DNA of 58,656 nt from Frankia canadensis (GCF_900197875.1 NZ_FZMO01000101.1:1-58656), one strand, 5' to 3'. Shown: positions 1 through 9,225, counted from the first letter of the stretch. Numbers and translations are program-made. The notes: generated by a model from the sequence alone, not told the origin.

Positions 1-1305
1 GTGGCCGCCGGTGCGAACCCGCTGGGCCTGAAGAAGGGCATCGAGGTCGCGGTCGAGCGCGTCTCCGAGGAGCTCTCCAAGCAGGCCAAGGAGGTCGAGA
101 CCAAGGAGCAGATCGCCTCCACGGCGTCGATCTCCGCGGGCGACAACGCCATCGGTGGTCTGATCGCGGAGGCGCTCGACAAGGTCGGCAAGGAGGGTGT
201 TGTCACGGTCGAGGAGAGCAACACCTTCGGGTTGGAGCTCGAGCTCACCGAGGGCATGCGCTTCGACAAGGGCTACATCTCGCCGTACTTCGTCACCGAC
301 GCCGACCGTCAGGAAGCCGTCCTCGACGACCCGTACATCCTGATCGTCAACAGCAAGATCGCGGCCGTCAAGGACCTCCTCCCGCTGCTCGAGAAGGTCA
401 TGCAGACCTCCAAGCCGCTGGTCATCATCTCCGAGGACGTCGAGGGCGAGGCCCTGGCCACCCTCGTCGTCAACAAGATCCGCGGCACCTTCAAGAGCGT
501 CGCGGTCAAGGCCCCCGGCTTCGGCGACCGCCGCAAGGCCATCCTCGGTGACATCGCCATCCTCACCGGCGGCCAGGTCATCAGCGAGGACGTCGGCCTC
601 AAGCTGGAGTCGACCTCGATCGACCTGCTCGGCAAGGCCCGCAAGGTCGTCGTCACCAAGGACGAGACGACGATCGTCGAGGGCTCTGGCGACCCGGACC
701 AGATCGCCGGCCGCGTCTCGCAGATCCGCAACGAGATCGAGAAGTCCGACTCGGACTATGACCGCGAAAAGCTCCAGGAACGGCTCGCGAAGCTCGCCGG
801 CGGCGTCGCCGTCATCAAGGTGGGCGCGGCGACCGAGGTCGAGCTCAAGGAGAAGAAGCACCGCATCGAGGACGCCGTCTCCAATGCGAAGGCGGCCGTC
901 GAAGAGGGCATCGTCGCCGGCGGTGGCGTGGCCCTGCTTCAGGCCTCGGTCAGCGCGTTCGACAAGCTCGACCTGTCCGGCGACGAGGCCACCGGGGCGA
1001 ACATCGTCAAGAGGGCGATGGAAGCGCCGGTTCGGCAGATCGCGGCGAACTCCGGATTCGAGGGCGGCGTCGTCGTCGAGAAGGTCCGCAACCTGCCGAT
1101 CGGCCACGGCCTGAACGCGGCCACCGGTGAATATGTCGACCTGGTGGCCACCGGCATCATCGACCCGGTGAAGGTCACCCGCTCGGCGCTGCAGAACGCC
1201 GCGTCGATCGCCGGCCTCTTCCTCACCATCGAGGTTGTCATCGCCGACAAGTCGGACTCCGCGGCGGCTGCCGATGGGGGCGGCATGGGCGGCATGGGCT
1301 TCTAA
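1..1305 (+). CDS. groEL: Chaperonin GroEL, 3' part (5' end outside window)
   Basis: This is the 60-kDa ring chaperonin, which folds cytosolic proteins in an ATP-driven cage with GroES. The window opens inside the gene: the first codons read [14 protein letters not shown], which is about residue 107 of a roughly 540-residue family, so the 434 residues seen are the rest of the equatorial, intermediate and apical domains. Visible family signatures include [12 protein letters not shown] in the apical part, [20 protein letters not shown], and [15 protein letters not shown] near the C-terminus. The tail ends GGGMGGMGF, the Gly-Met tail of the general housekeeping GroEL, not the His-rich tail of the actinobacterial GroEL1 paralogue. 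No groES is visible because the 5' side is cut off. The first GTG is an internal valine codon, not the start. Confidence 0.97.
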   Translation: MAAGANPLGLKKGIEVAVERVSEELSKQAKEVETKEQIASTASISAGDNAIGGLIAEALDKVGKEGVVTVEESNTFGLELELTEGMRFDKGYISPYFVTDADRQEAVLDDPYILIVNSKIAAVKDLLPLLEKVMQTSKPLVIISEDVEGEALATLVVNKIRGTFKSVAVKAPGFGDRRKAILGDIAILTGGQVISEDVGLKLESTSIDLLGKARKVVVTKDETTIVEGSGDPDQIAGRVSQIRNEIEKSDSDYDREKLQERLAKLAGGVAVIKVGAATEVELKEKKHRIEDAVSNAKAAVEEGIVAGGGVALLQASVSAFDKLDLSGDEATGANIVKRAMEAPVRQIAANSGFEGGVVVEKVRNLPIGHGLNAATGEYVDLVATGIIDPVKVTRSALQNAASIAGLFLTIEVVIADKSDSAAAADGGGMGGMGF

Positions 1306-1398
1306 CCCCGCTTTGCCTTCCTGGACGTACGCCAAGCGAGCTCTACGCTCGCGCGCCTGCCGGTGGCTTCCGCCGGCGTCGACCGGAAGGTGAGCAGG

Positions 1399-2587
1399 GT
1401 GCCCCTGCGCTACGGCTTCCTCAGTACGTATCCGCCGACGCAGTGCGGGCTCGCCACGTTCACGGCGGCCCTGCGTGAACAGCTGACTGACTGCGCGCCC
1501 GGCGCGTCCAGCGGGGTGGTGCGCCTGCTGGACGCGCCCGCCGGGCCGAGTCCACCGCGAGCCGCCCCGACCGGGGTGGTTGGAGACCTGGTGGCCGGGA
1601 CCCCCGGCGGTCCGCAACGCGCCGCCCGGCTGCTTAACAGGTTCGACGTCGCGGTGGTGCAGCACGAATACGGCATCTACGGCGGCCGGGACGGCGACGA
1701 GGTGTTGGAGGTGCTGCGCCACCTCGACGTTCCGCTGATCGTCGTCCTGCACACGGTGCTCGTGCACCCGACCCCGCACCAGCGCCACGTCCTGGAGGCG
1801 GTGGCCGCCGCCTCGGACGCGGTCGTCGTCATGACCGAGACGGCGCGGGCGCGACTCGCCGCCGGTTACGAGGTCGATCCGCGCCTGGTGGTGGTCATCC
1901 CGCACGGGGCCGCCGACAACCGCCGCGCCACGCCGGCCCGGTCGAGCCGGCCGACGGTCCTGACCTGGGGGCTGATCGGGCCCGGCAAGGGCATCGAATG
2001 GGGTATCGCGGCGATGGCGGCGCTGACCGACCTCGACCCGACACCGCGCTACCTCGTCGCGGGCCAGACCCATCCCAAGGTCCTCGCCCGGGAAGGGGAG
2101 GCGTACCGCGACAGCCTGGTCGCCCAGGCCCGTCGGCTCGGCGTGGCAGGGTCGGTCAGCTTCGACGGCCGTTACCGCGACGCGGCATCGCTCGGCGCCC
2201 TGGTCCGCGCCGCTGACGTCGTGCTGCTGCCCTACGACTCCCGCGACCAGGTGACCTCCGGCGTGCTCATCGAGGCGGTCGCGGCGCTGCGCCCGATCGT
2301 CGCCACCCGCTTCCCACATGCCGTCGAACTTCTCGGCGACGGCACCGGCCTGCTCGTGCCACACGGCGACGCCCCCGGCGATCGCGGCCGCGATACGCAG
2401 CATCGTCACCGACGACAGCAAGATCCAGGAGTTGGCCCGGGCCGCCGCCGCACACGCCCCCGACCTGCTGTGGCCCGCGGTCGCCCACCGCTACCAGCGG
2501 CTCGCCGCCGGGCTGGTCACCCGGACCGGACGCAGGCCGACCCGGGCGAGAAGCGAACTGAGCAGGCCGGCGGCGGTGACCCGATGA
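1399..2587 (+). pseudogene. GT4-type glycosyltransferase, broken by a 1-base frameshift
   Basis: This is a family-4 (GT-B fold) glycosyltransferase that would transfer a sugar from a nucleotide donor in the cytosol. The N-terminus reads YGFLSTYPPTQCGLATF, the donor-domain motif is VVIPHG, and the EX7E-like region is DQVTSGVLIEAVAALRPIVAT. The reading frame is good up to GLLVPHGDAP at 2376, and the natural continuation AIAAAIRSIV lies in the next frame from 2378. One extra base in the CCCCC/GG run at 2372-2378 explains the break. The shifted frame stops at 2585-2587, overlapping the next gene's ATG as ATGA, which supports this as the true ancestral end. GTG 1399 is preferred because GGAAGG lies 8 bases upstream; 1363 and 1390 are alternatives. 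It could be a sequencing error or a real mutation. Confidence 0.8.
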
Positions 2588-3597
2588 TCGCCGACGTGTC
2601 GTTCGCGCACCTTTTCCGCCTCAGCGACGACATCGGCCTGTTCGAGCACGCCCTGGGCGCGGTTCCCCGTCGGGAGCACGGCTACTGCGTGGACGACGTC
2701 GCCCGCGGGATGGTCGTCCTCGCCCGGGAGCCGGATCCGCCCTTCGAACTGGTCCGGCTCCTGAAACGCTACCTGGCCTTTGTCGTCGCGGCGCAGTCGC
2801 CGGACGGTGCGATGCGCAACCGCCGGGACACCGCCGGGCGCTGGCGCGACCAGCCCGGCCTCGGCGACTGGTGGGGCCGCGCACTGTGGGGCCTCGGCAC
2901 CGTGGCTGCGCGGGCACCCACCCTGCGGGCGCGGGACACCGCGCTGGGCCGGTTCCGGGCCAGCGCCAGACGACGCTCCCGCTGGCCGCGGGCGATGACG
3001 TTCGCCGCGCTCGGCGCCGGCGAGGTGCTGCTCGTCTACCCGGACCATCAGCCCGCCCGTGATCTGCTCGCCGCCGCCGTCACCGCGATCGGCCCGCCCG
3101 GTGTCGACCCGGCCTGGCCCTGGCCGGAACCGGCGCTTCGGTACGCCAACGCCGCCGTGCCGGAGGCGCTGATCCTCGCCGGTATCTGCTTGCCGGACGA
3201 GGCGGTGCTCGCGTCCGGCCTGCGGCTGCTGGCCTGGCTGCTCGACCTGGAGACCCGCGGCGGCCGGCTGTCGCCCACGCCGGTCGGCGGCAGGCGACCC
3301 GGCGAAGACGGCGAGCCCGGCTTCGACCAGCAGCCCATCGAGGCCGCGACCCTCGCCGACGCCTGTGCCCGTGCCTACGACCTCACCGGCCAGACCCGCT
3401 GGCTGACAGGGCTCGAACGGGCCCAGGCGTGGTTCCTCGGGGACAACGACAGCGTCGTGCCACTCCTCGACACCCTCACCGGCGGTTGCTGCGACGGTCT
3501 CGAGCCACACGGCCGCAACATCAACCAGGGAGCGGAGTCGACTCTCGCGCTGCTCTCAACGGCGCAGCATGCCCGTCGCCTGCTGGCGGCGCCGTGA
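2584..3597 (+). CDS. Glycosyltransferase-associated alpha/alpha-barrel-like protein
   Basis: This 337-residue cytosolic protein belongs to a conserved family usually encoded between a GT4 glycosyltransferase and a GH130 mannoside phosphorylase. I recognise it from this context and from segments such as HGYCVDDVARGM, QSPDGAMRNRRD and NINQGAESTLA, which resemble the loops of (alpha/alpha)6 glycoside-processing barrels. There is no signal peptide or membrane segment. The start is fixed by the ATGA overlap with the upstream glycosyltransferase, implying translational coupling. The reading frame is intact, but both neighbours are damaged, so its pathway may no longer work. The exact reaction is not established; handling of a mannose- or glucose-containing oligosaccharide is inferred from neighbours only. 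Confidence 0.75.
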   Translation: MIADVSFAHLFRLSDDIGLFEHALGAVPRREHGYCVDDVARGMVVLAREPDPPFELVRLLKRYLAFVVAAQSPDGAMRNRRDTAGRWRDQPGLGDWWGRALWGLGTVAARAPTLRARDTALGRFRASARRRSRWPRAMTFAALGAGEVLLVYPDHQPARDLLAAAVTAIGPPGVDPAWPWPEPALRYANAAVPEALILAGICLPDEAVLASGLRLLAWLLDLETRGGRLSPTPVGGRRPGEDGEPGFDQQPIEAATLADACARAYDLTGQTRWLTGLERAQAWFLGDNDSVVPLLDTLTGGCCDGLEPHGRNINQGAESTLALLSTAQHARRLLAAP

Positions 3598-3673
3598 GCG
3601 CGCGAGGCCCGGCCCGAAACGGTCTCCCCAGCGGTGAGACAACCGTGGACCACGAAACCCACGCGGCGAGCGG

Positions 3674-3946
3674 ATGATCTCGGCCCTTGAGGCCGACCTG
3701 GTCACCCGCCACCCGGTCACGCTGTCCGCAGACCCCGGCCGGGTCATCGCGAAGCTGTTCCTTCCTGGCGAGGAAGGCAATGAGGCGCACTCGCGGGCCG
3801 CGGGCATCGTGGACCGGGTTCTCGCCCTGCCCGAGAGCGAAGTCAGCCGCCTCGTCGCCGGCCTGCTCGCGGTCTTCGCACCCCGCCACTGGGACTACAG
3901 CGACATCCTGGCGCGGCATGCCGCGGTGGTCGAGTCGCGGGTACGG
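3674..3946 (+). pseudogene. GH130 (beta-mannoside phosphorylase-type) N-terminal stub
   Basis: About 90 codons match the N-terminal helical extension of actinobacterial GH130 proteins: RHPVTLSADPGRVIAKLF, LPGEE, IVDRVLALPESEVSRLV and HWDYSDILARHAAVVESR. After about 3946 the similarity stops and the frame runs across a fragment of a short-chain dehydrogenase encoded on the other strand. The five-bladed catalytic propeller of GH130, about 300 residues, is absent. It sits 76 bases after the preceding gene on the same strand, exactly where a GH130 gene is expected in the GT4/partner/GH130 cluster. I therefore read it as the truncated third member of that cluster. The open frame continues to 4393 but that extension is not GH130. 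Confidence 0.7.
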
Positions 3947-3959
3947 GCGCCCGCGACCG

Positions 3960-4146
3960 CCCCGCCGTCACCCCCGCCCACATTGTTGACGAGCACGTCC
4001 AACTCGCCCAGCTCCGCCAGCGCAGCCTCCACCAGCCGCGCCGGTCCGTCGGCCGCCCCCAGATCCCTGAGCTCTGGCGTCACCGTCCGCGCGGCCGCGA
4101 CCACGCGCATACCCTCGCCCGTCAGCGCCGCGACGGTCGTTCGGCG
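3960..4146 (-). pseudogene. Short-chain dehydrogenase (SDR) internal fragment
   Basis: On the minus strand the frame reads EGMRVVAAARTVTPELRDLG and AALAELGELDVLVNNVGGG. These are the second beta strand and the NNAG-type cofactor motif (here VNNVG) of an SDR Rossmann fold. The glycine-rich TGxxxGxG start, the YxxxK active site and the entire C-terminal half are missing. The 3' end stops at the point where the GH130 stub begins, so two gene fragments face each other across a junction of about 20 bases. This is a remnant left by a deletion or rearrangement, with no expected function. Confidence 0.65.
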
Positions 4147-4218
4147 AGGGCAGCGCGGTATTCACGATCGCCAGCAAAATGTGTGGCGGGGCGGGGAGGT
4201 CTCTGCTCATCTTGTCAG

Positions 4219-4899
4219 ATGCGACAGCGCTACGACGATTTCGCTGGCTGGTACGACGCCTATGCGACCGGGGGGTTGGGACTGCCGTTCGCCCGGGCCG
4301 CGGACCGCCTCCTCGCGCGCCTCCTTGGCCCTGGCCACGGCCGTCTGTGCCTTGACCTGGGCTGCGGCGGCGGTGCGCACGCCCCCGCGTTGACCGGCCT
4401 GGACTGGCAGCTGATCGGCGTCGACATCTCCGCGCCCCAGATCGACCTTGCCCGCCGCAAGGGCCTCACCGCGGTGGTTGCCAGCGCCGAGCGGCTCCCC
4501 CTCCGTGACCAGTCCGTCGACGCCGCCACCATGATCATGACAAGCACCGACTTCGACGACCTGCTCCCGGTGTTCGCCGAGGCCCACCGCGTGCTGCGCC
4601 CCGGCGGCCGCCTGGTGGTCGTCGGCGCGCATCCCTGCTTCGGTGGCGTCTTCGTCGAACGCGACAGCCAGGGCGCCTGCACCGTCCACCCCGGCTACCG
4701 CCGCCACCAGCGCGTCGAGCAACATCCTCTGCTCGGCGACGGGATCCGCTCCCGGGTCGGGGTCGTCAACGTCCCACTACCCGTGCTGCTGAACGCGCTG
4801 ACCGGCGCGGGGCTCGTCCTGCGGGAGACCGCGGAAGACGACGGCGACCAGCCGGTCCCGGAACTGATCGGACTCACAGGCGCCCGGCCAGGCCGCTGA
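4219..4899 (+). CDS. Class I SAM-dependent methyltransferase
   Basis: This is a 226-residue soluble methyltransferase with the usual order of motifs. Motif I is LCLDLGCGGGAHAPAL (residues about 50-65), the acidic residue after strand beta 2 is in IGVDIS, motif II is SVDAATMIMT, and HRVLRPGGRLVVVG is the post-motif helix. ATG 4219 gives the family-typical start (MRQRYDDFAGWYDAY); a longer frame to 4183 adds an atypical stretch. The substrate cannot be told. It follows the SDR/GH130 junction and shares no operon with it. Downstream there is no gene for about 560 bases. Confidence 0.85.
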   Translation: MRQRYDDFAGWYDAYATGGLGLPFARAADRLLARLLGPGHGRLCLDLGCGGGAHAPALTGLDWQLIGVDISAPQIDLARRKGLTAVVASAERLPLRDQSVDAATMIMTSTDFDDLLPVFAEAHRVLRPGGRLVVVGAHPCFGGVFVERDSQGACTVHPGYRRHQRVEQHPLLGDGIRSRVGVVNVPLPVLLNALTGAGLVLRETAEDDGDQPVPELIGLTGARPGR

Positions 4900-5170
4900 C
4901 GAACCCGACCACTGCGCTGCCCCTGCCCACCAACGCGGCCGAAACCTGCCCGCTACCGGGCCGGTCACAGTCACCGACCGTGATCGTCGCCGCTCTCGAT
5001 CGTGCGGCCTCCGCGATGCGGATGGTGTCGCCGAGCGCCGTCTCGTCGAGCAGCTCCCGGAGCCCGGACCGGCTGACCGCGTACACGCGGGACGACGTGG
5101 CCGGGTCGTCGTACTGCGGTGCGCCGGACTTGAGCAGACTGTGCAGAGCATGGAGCTTACCACCCGTCAC
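4874..5170 (-). pseudogene. Possible serine-recombinase remnant (weak)
   Basis: A minus-strand frame contains SRSGLRELLDETALGDTIRI, which resembles the stretch of resolvase/invertase N-terminal domains where RPGL..L...L..GDT.VV precedes the DRLGRS motif. The catalytic serine region and the DRLxRS motif themselves are not present, and the frame degrades into low-complexity sequence. If real, it is a scar of a mobile element. It could equally be a chance open frame in GC-rich DNA. Nothing else convincing was seen between 4900 and 5400. Confidence 0.2.
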
Positions 5171-5403
5171 GCTCTGCTACTGGCGATGTTGTCGCACCGG
5201 ATGGCCAAAGGGCCTGGGCTATGCCGTGGGGATGATTACCGGGACGGCATCGTATCGACGTCCCAGACGTCTTCCTGTCGCACCGCGCCAACGACAACGA
5301 CTGCCCGTGGTACAGGCGCTGTCTATCGGTTTTCGGCCGGTGGTCCCCGCCGATCAGGACTGGGACGTCTGGCGTGCCGCACCGGCGGGCAGGCGAGGAT
5401 GTT

Positions 5404-5444
5404 TCGCCTTTCACTATCCTGGCCGCGGGGATAGTGAAAGGCGA
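5404..5444. promoter_or_regulatory. Perfect 16-bp inverted repeat upstream of the MazF-like gene
   Basis: The left arm TCGCCTTTCACTATCC (5404-5419) is exactly complementary to the right arm GGATAGTGAAAGGCGA (5429-5444), with a 9-base loop. It ends 17 bases before the toxin start and is AT-richer than its surroundings. A repressor operator or a leader hairpin is possible. It lacks a T-tract, so an ordinary intrinsic terminator is less likely. Confidence 0.6.
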
Positions 5445-5461
5445 CCAGACGGGAGAGCTTC

Positions 5462-5803
5462 GTGCGGTGTGGCGAGGTGTGGTGGGCGGACTTCGGCGAG
5501 CGGCGGCCCGTCGTGCTGCTGTCCGAGCCGTCGAACGCCACGTTCCAGGCAATGCACATCGTCGAGCCGGCCACCGTCGACATCACCGGCGTCGGGCTCG
5601 AGGTGGCGCTGGGTTCGGCCGACGGGCTTCCCCTCGAAGGGGTTGTACGGGTGGCCTTTCCTCGTCCTGGCAGGGTCCCCTGCACATGGCTCACGACCGT
5701 GACGGAGCAGGACCTGATCGAGCGTGCCGGAGCGCTCTCGGAGTCCAAGGTCGGTCAAATCAGGGAGGCCCTCCGGCTCAGCGAGGTCCTCCCGCAGGCC
5801 TGA
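5462..5803 (+). CDS. MazF/PemK-like toxin family protein
   Basis: This 113-residue protein belongs to the CcdB/PemK/MazF fold of mRNA endonucleases. The N-terminus reads MRCGEVWWADFGERRPVVLLS, the family's first strands with the RGE(V/L)WW motif, here with Cys instead of the first common Arg/Gly. VVRVAFP and CTWLTTVTEQDLIERAG follow, and the last is the usual C-terminal helix start. The start is GTG 5462 with GGGAG upstream. No antitoxin gene of the ribbon-helix-helix or AbrB type is next to it, so it is either solitary or uses an unlinked antitoxin. A perfect inverted repeat lies directly upstream and may be its operator. Confidence 0.75.
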   Translation: MRCGEVWWADFGERRPVVLLSEPSNATFQAMHIVEPATVDITGVGLEVALGSADGLPLEGVVRVAFPRPGRVPCTWLTTVTEQDLIERAGALSESKVGQIREALRLSEVLPQA

Positions 5804-5856
5804 GCGTCCGATCAGCCCAGGGCGTGCCACGTCCAGGACGATGGGCCGTCCTGAGG

Positions 5857-6681
5857 TCAGGGGCGTCGTCGGCCCCAGGCGATCGCCGTCGCGAAGGCGA
5901 GGTCGAAGAAGGCCGGATCCGCCAGTAGTGCCAACGCGTCGTCGAGCACGTCGTCCGAGGCGAGGTCGAGCTCGCGGATACGCGCGCGCAGGCGGGTCAG
6001 GGTCAGCGTCCAGCACAGCGCCGAGGCGTTGGCGGCGCCGGTGGGCGGGAGGTGGACGGCCGTCCCGACCTCGACGAGGTGACGGCCGGCCAGCGGGGCC
6101 GGGAACTGGCGGGCCCATGTGGAGTCGGTGCCGATGGATCTCGCGAGCACCTCGTCGACGGCACGCATGGCCTGGGCGAACGGGGGGTGGGGTGAGGAGT
6201 CGAGCGGGAAGCCGGCGATCGACTCGATCACGATCACACCGCCCGGTCGCAGCCAGGTCACCAGACGGTCGAGGGCCTCCTCCCGCTCGGGGAGATGCTC
6301 CAGGACGAAACGGGCGTGGATGAGGTCGAACGGCGCCGCGTCCGGCGCTGGATCGCGGGTGATGTCGTGCCGCAGGACCGTGAGGTGCGCAGCCGGGAGG
6401 TCGCTCAGGTGGCCGGTGTCGACATCCGTCGCGACGACGTGGCCGTCGGCGCCGACCAGGTCGGCGAGCCAGCGCGCGATCGACCCGCTGCCGGCACCGA
6501 CCTCCAGGCAGCGCCAGCCGGCGGCGACACCGCGCTCCTCGAGGATGCGGATGGTCGTCGGGTCGCAGACCGTGGCCATGGCGGCGAGCCGGGCCTGCTC
6601 AGCCGCCTGCGGGCCGCCGAGAACATCGTCGCTGTACCGCAGCATCTGTCGACTGGACACCGTCAGGACTCTAACTGTCAC
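5857..6681 (-). CDS. Class I SAM-dependent methyltransferase
   Basis: This is a 274-residue soluble protein. Motif I is CLEVGAGSGSIARWLAD, the acidic loop is VVATDVDTGHL, motif II is FDLIHARFVLEHLPERE, and LRPGGVIVIESIAG follows. This pattern is typical of broad-range UbiE/TAM-type methyltransferases. It lies 46 bases downstream of a second methyltransferase gene on the same strand, so the two are probably co-transcribed. A later start at Met13 (MLRYSDDVLGG) is possible. The substrate is unknown. Confidence 0.85.
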   Translation of the reverse strand: MTVRVLTVSSRQMLRYSDDVLGGPQAAEQARLAAMATVCDPTTIRILEERGVAAGWRCLEVGAGSGSIARWLADLVGADGHVVATDVDTGHLSDLPAAHLTVLRHDITRDPAPDAAPFDLIHARFVLEHLPEREEALDRLVTWLRPGGVIVIESIAGFPLDSSPHPPFAQAMRAVDEVLARSIGTDSTWARQFPAPLAGRHLVEVGTAVHLPPTGAANASALCWTLTLTRLRARIRELDLASDDVLDDALALLADPAFFDLAFATAIAWGRRRP

Positions 6682-6727
6682 TGTGTGCGTCGATGTCCGC
6701 TTTCCTCGATCCGTGTCGTCAGGGGAT

Positions 6728-7528
6728 TCACGGGCGGACGCCTCCCGGGGCGCTGTCCACTTGGGGTGGCGGGCCGGTGATGAGGCGCAGTGCGCCGAGG
6801 AACGCCGGTTGCCGGCGCAGCGCGCCGTAGCGCTGGTCCCAGGCGCCGGAGTCGAGGTCGGAGCGCAGCCGCGCCAGCCCCTGCTCGGCCGCGCGCGGGT
6901 CGACGAATCCCCAGACGGACTGGCGGGCGCGCACCGCCGGGTCGAGGAAGCGTTCGGGCCGGCTGTAGTAGGCCTCGATGAACCTGTCGGCGCAGTCAGC
7001 GGGCACGGGCACCGGGGTCACCGTCGCCTCACCCCCGAGTGCCGCCTCGATGCGCTCGATCGCCGGGAAGCGGGGACGGTCCGCGGTGACGAGCTGCGGG
7101 ACGTAGTCGGTGAGCCAGATGCGGTCGAGCGCGTCACGGTCGAAGGTGAGCACCACGACCGGTCCGCGGCTGACCCGCCGCAGCTCCCGCAGGCCACGGT
7201 CGGGATCGGACCACTGGTGCACGGTGACCATCGCCATGGCCGCGTCCACACTGCCGTCGTCGAACGGCAGGCTCTCGGCGACCGCGTTGATCGCCAGTGG
7301 CAGGTGCGGTGGCCGCGCGGCGCGCATGGCGGCGGACGGCTCCACCGCGAGCACATGACGGTCGCCGGGCTCGTAGGAACCCGCGCCCGCGCCCACGTTG
7401 AGAACCGTCCGCGCGTCGCCGAGCGCGGCGTGGACCAGCGCGGCGATACGCGGATCGGTACGCCGACCGCGGACGTACCCACCCCCCTGGGTCTCGTAGT
7501 CCACGTCGCCGTAGGACGGGCTGGGCAT
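6728..7528 (-). CDS. Class I SAM-dependent methyltransferase
   Basis: This is a 266-residue methyltransferase with motif I TVLNVGAGAGSYEPGDR, the acidic site VLAVEPSAAMRA, and motif II LPFDDGSVDAAMAMVTVHQW. The VHQW segment and the later W-x-x-x-Y-x-x-L helix place it in the TAM/Methyltransf_11 group often annotated only as class I methyltransferase. It is the first gene of a two-gene unit with the methyltransferase at 5857-6681. The DNA between 7529 and the divergent MFS gene should hold its promoter. The substrate cannot be inferred. Confidence 0.85.
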   Translation of the reverse strand: MPSPSYGDVDYETQGGGYVRGRRTDPRIAALVHAALGDARTVLNVGAGAGSYEPGDRHVLAVEPSAAMRAARPPHLPLAINAVAESLPFDDGSVDAAMAMVTVHQWSDPDRGLRELRRVSRGPVVVLTFDRDALDRIWLTDYVPQLVTADRPRFPAIERIEAALGGEATVTPVPVPADCADRFIEAYYSRPERFLDPAVRARQSVWGFVDPRAAEQGLARLRSDLDSGAWDQRYGALRRQPAFLGALRLITGPPPQVDSAPGGVRP

Positions 7529-7839
7529 CGCGCCGACTCCTCGCCTGATCAGGTATCCCGGCCATCATGCAAGGCCTGAGCCGCGCCGGTAGAGGTGACG
7601 TCGCATCTCGGCGACGGCACTGCGCGTGGGCAAGTGTGGGCCGGTCCAAGGGCTCGCGACCGGCTGGTCGCAGCCGCATACGACGATCACCGGGCCCGGC
7701 TCATGCTACTTTTGCGACCGTAAGGTGCAGCGCTCGTTCCTGAGAGCCGAAACAGGCTCTGAGCGTGTCGGGACTTCCGGCCAGCACGACAGCCTCAGTA
7801 CAGGCTGTCTGGTTCTCTCCGCAGAGAGCGTGCTTCGCC
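7529..7839. other. Divergent intergenic region, no gene seen
   Basis: This stretch separates the methyltransferase pair (leftward) from the MFS exporter (rightward) and must carry promoters for both. I see no convincing coding frame, RNA gene or strong dyad. If the exporter starts at GTG 7765 instead of 7840, the last 75 bases are coding. Confidence 0.4.
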
Positions 7840-9225
7840 GTGTCCCAAAACCTTCCGTTGCGAGCGTGGATCGTCTTCCTGCTGGTGGTCGCCGCCGACG
7901 TGCTCGACCTCCTCAGCACCACCGTGACCAACGTGGCCGCACCCACTATCGTCCGTGACCTCGGCGCATCGTCGTCGCTGGAACCCTGGCTCGGTGCGAG
8001 CTACACCCTCCCCATGGGCTCCCTGATGATCATTGGTGGGCGTCTGGGAGACCGGTTCGGCTGCCGTCGGATCTTCCTCACCGGTCTGGCGGGGTTCACC
8101 CTGGGCTCCCTCGCGGCCGCCGTCGCCACCACCCCGCTGGTCCTCGTCGCCGCTCGTATCGGGCAGGGAGCCTTCGGTGGTCTGCTCGTCCCGCAAGGGT
8201 TCGTCCTGCTGATGCGGGTGGTTCCCCACGAGTCGATGCGGGTGGTGTTCGGTCTGTTCGGGCCGCTGCTCGCAGCGTCGTCGATCAGCGGCCCGATGAT
8301 CGCCGGACTGCTGATCGGTGCCGACCCGTTCGGACTGGCCTGGCGCTCGGTGTTCCTCGTCAACGTCCTGTTCGGCGTCCTCCTGTTCGCGGCAGGGCTG
8401 ACGTTCATCCCAGCGTTCACCGGCGACATCGCTGTCCGCATCCGGCCCGGAGCGGCCGTGGCGCTGATGGCGGGCCTCGGTCTGCTGCTGGCCGGGCTGA
8501 TCGACGGGGGCGCCAGTGGCTGGAGCCCCCGCGCCCTGTCGGCAATCGCGGCCGGCGCCCTCGCACTGGCATCCCTGGGATGGCAGCAGAGGGGCTCCAC
8601 ACGGCCCCTGCTGGAACGGTCACTGTTCACCAACCGCGGCTTCGTCACCGGCCTGGTCTTCGGGGCACTGCTCTTCAGCACCGTCACGGGAACCATGTAT
8701 GTCACGGCTCTCTATCTGCAGCAGAGCCTCGCCCTGAGCCCATTCCATGCCGCTCTGACCACCGCACCGATGTCCATCGGCATCATCGCCGCCTCGTTCA
8801 CGGTGCGCCGGCACATCATCGACCACGGCCGCACCGTGGTCTCGATCGGCGTGGCGACCTTTGCTCTGGGCGTCCTGAGTCTGACCGTCCTGATCACCGC
8901 TCAGCCGCACCCGGTGCCCTGGATCACCGTTCCCCTGCTCGTGACCGGCCTGGGCATGGGCTGCTGCTTCGGGGCCGTGTTCGCTGTCGCCCTCGGCGAC
9001 GTCAGCCCGGCCCAGGCCGGCAGCGCCAGCGGCGTGCTCAACGCCGTGCAGCAGCTCGTTAATGCTGCGGGTTCCGCCACTGTGTCGACCATCTACCTGG
9101 CCGCCAGCACGCCGGGCGCCGTCTCGAGCGGCGTTCTGCCCTGCCTGATCCTCACCCTGATCATCACGGCGGTTTGCGCGGCGAGCATCCCCCTGCTTCC
9201 CCGCCAAGGAGCTGACGTTCACTGA
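7840..9225 (+). CDS. MFS drug exporter, DHA2 (EmrB/QacA-like) family
   Basis: This integral membrane proton antiporter is predicted to have about 14 helices. The first helix is LRAWIVFLLVVAADVLDLLS. The conserved loop GGRLGDRFGCRRIFLTG between helices 2 and 3 is the MFS A-motif, and FGLFGPLLAASSISGPMIAG resembles motif C of antiporters. The length of about 460 residues fits DHA2. I prefer GTG 7840, because the longer frame from 7765 adds 25 atypical residues before the first helix. No TetR/MarR regulator is adjacent. The substrate is probably an amphipathic drug or secondary metabolite, by family only. Confidence 0.88.
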   Translation: MSQNLPLRAWIVFLLVVAADVLDLLSTTVTNVAAPTIVRDLGASSSLEPWLGASYTLPMGSLMIIGGRLGDRFGCRRIFLTGLAGFTLGSLAAAVATTPLVLVAARIGQGAFGGLLVPQGFVLLMRVVPHESMRVVFGLFGPLLAASSISGPMIAGLLIGADPFGLAWRSVFLVNVLFGVLLFAAGLTFIPAFTGDIAVRIRPGAAVALMAGLGLLLAGLIDGGASGWSPRALSAIAAGALALASLGWQQRGSTRPLLERSLFTNRGFVTGLVFGALLFSTVTGTMYVTALYLQQSLALSPFHAALTTAPMSIGIIAASFTVRRHIIDHGRTVVSIGVATFALGVLSLTVLITAQPHPVPWITVPLLVTGLGMGCCFGAVFAVALGDVSPAQAGSASGVLNAVQQLVNAAGSATVSTIYLAASTPGAVSSGVLPCLILTLIITAVCAASIPLLPRQGADVH

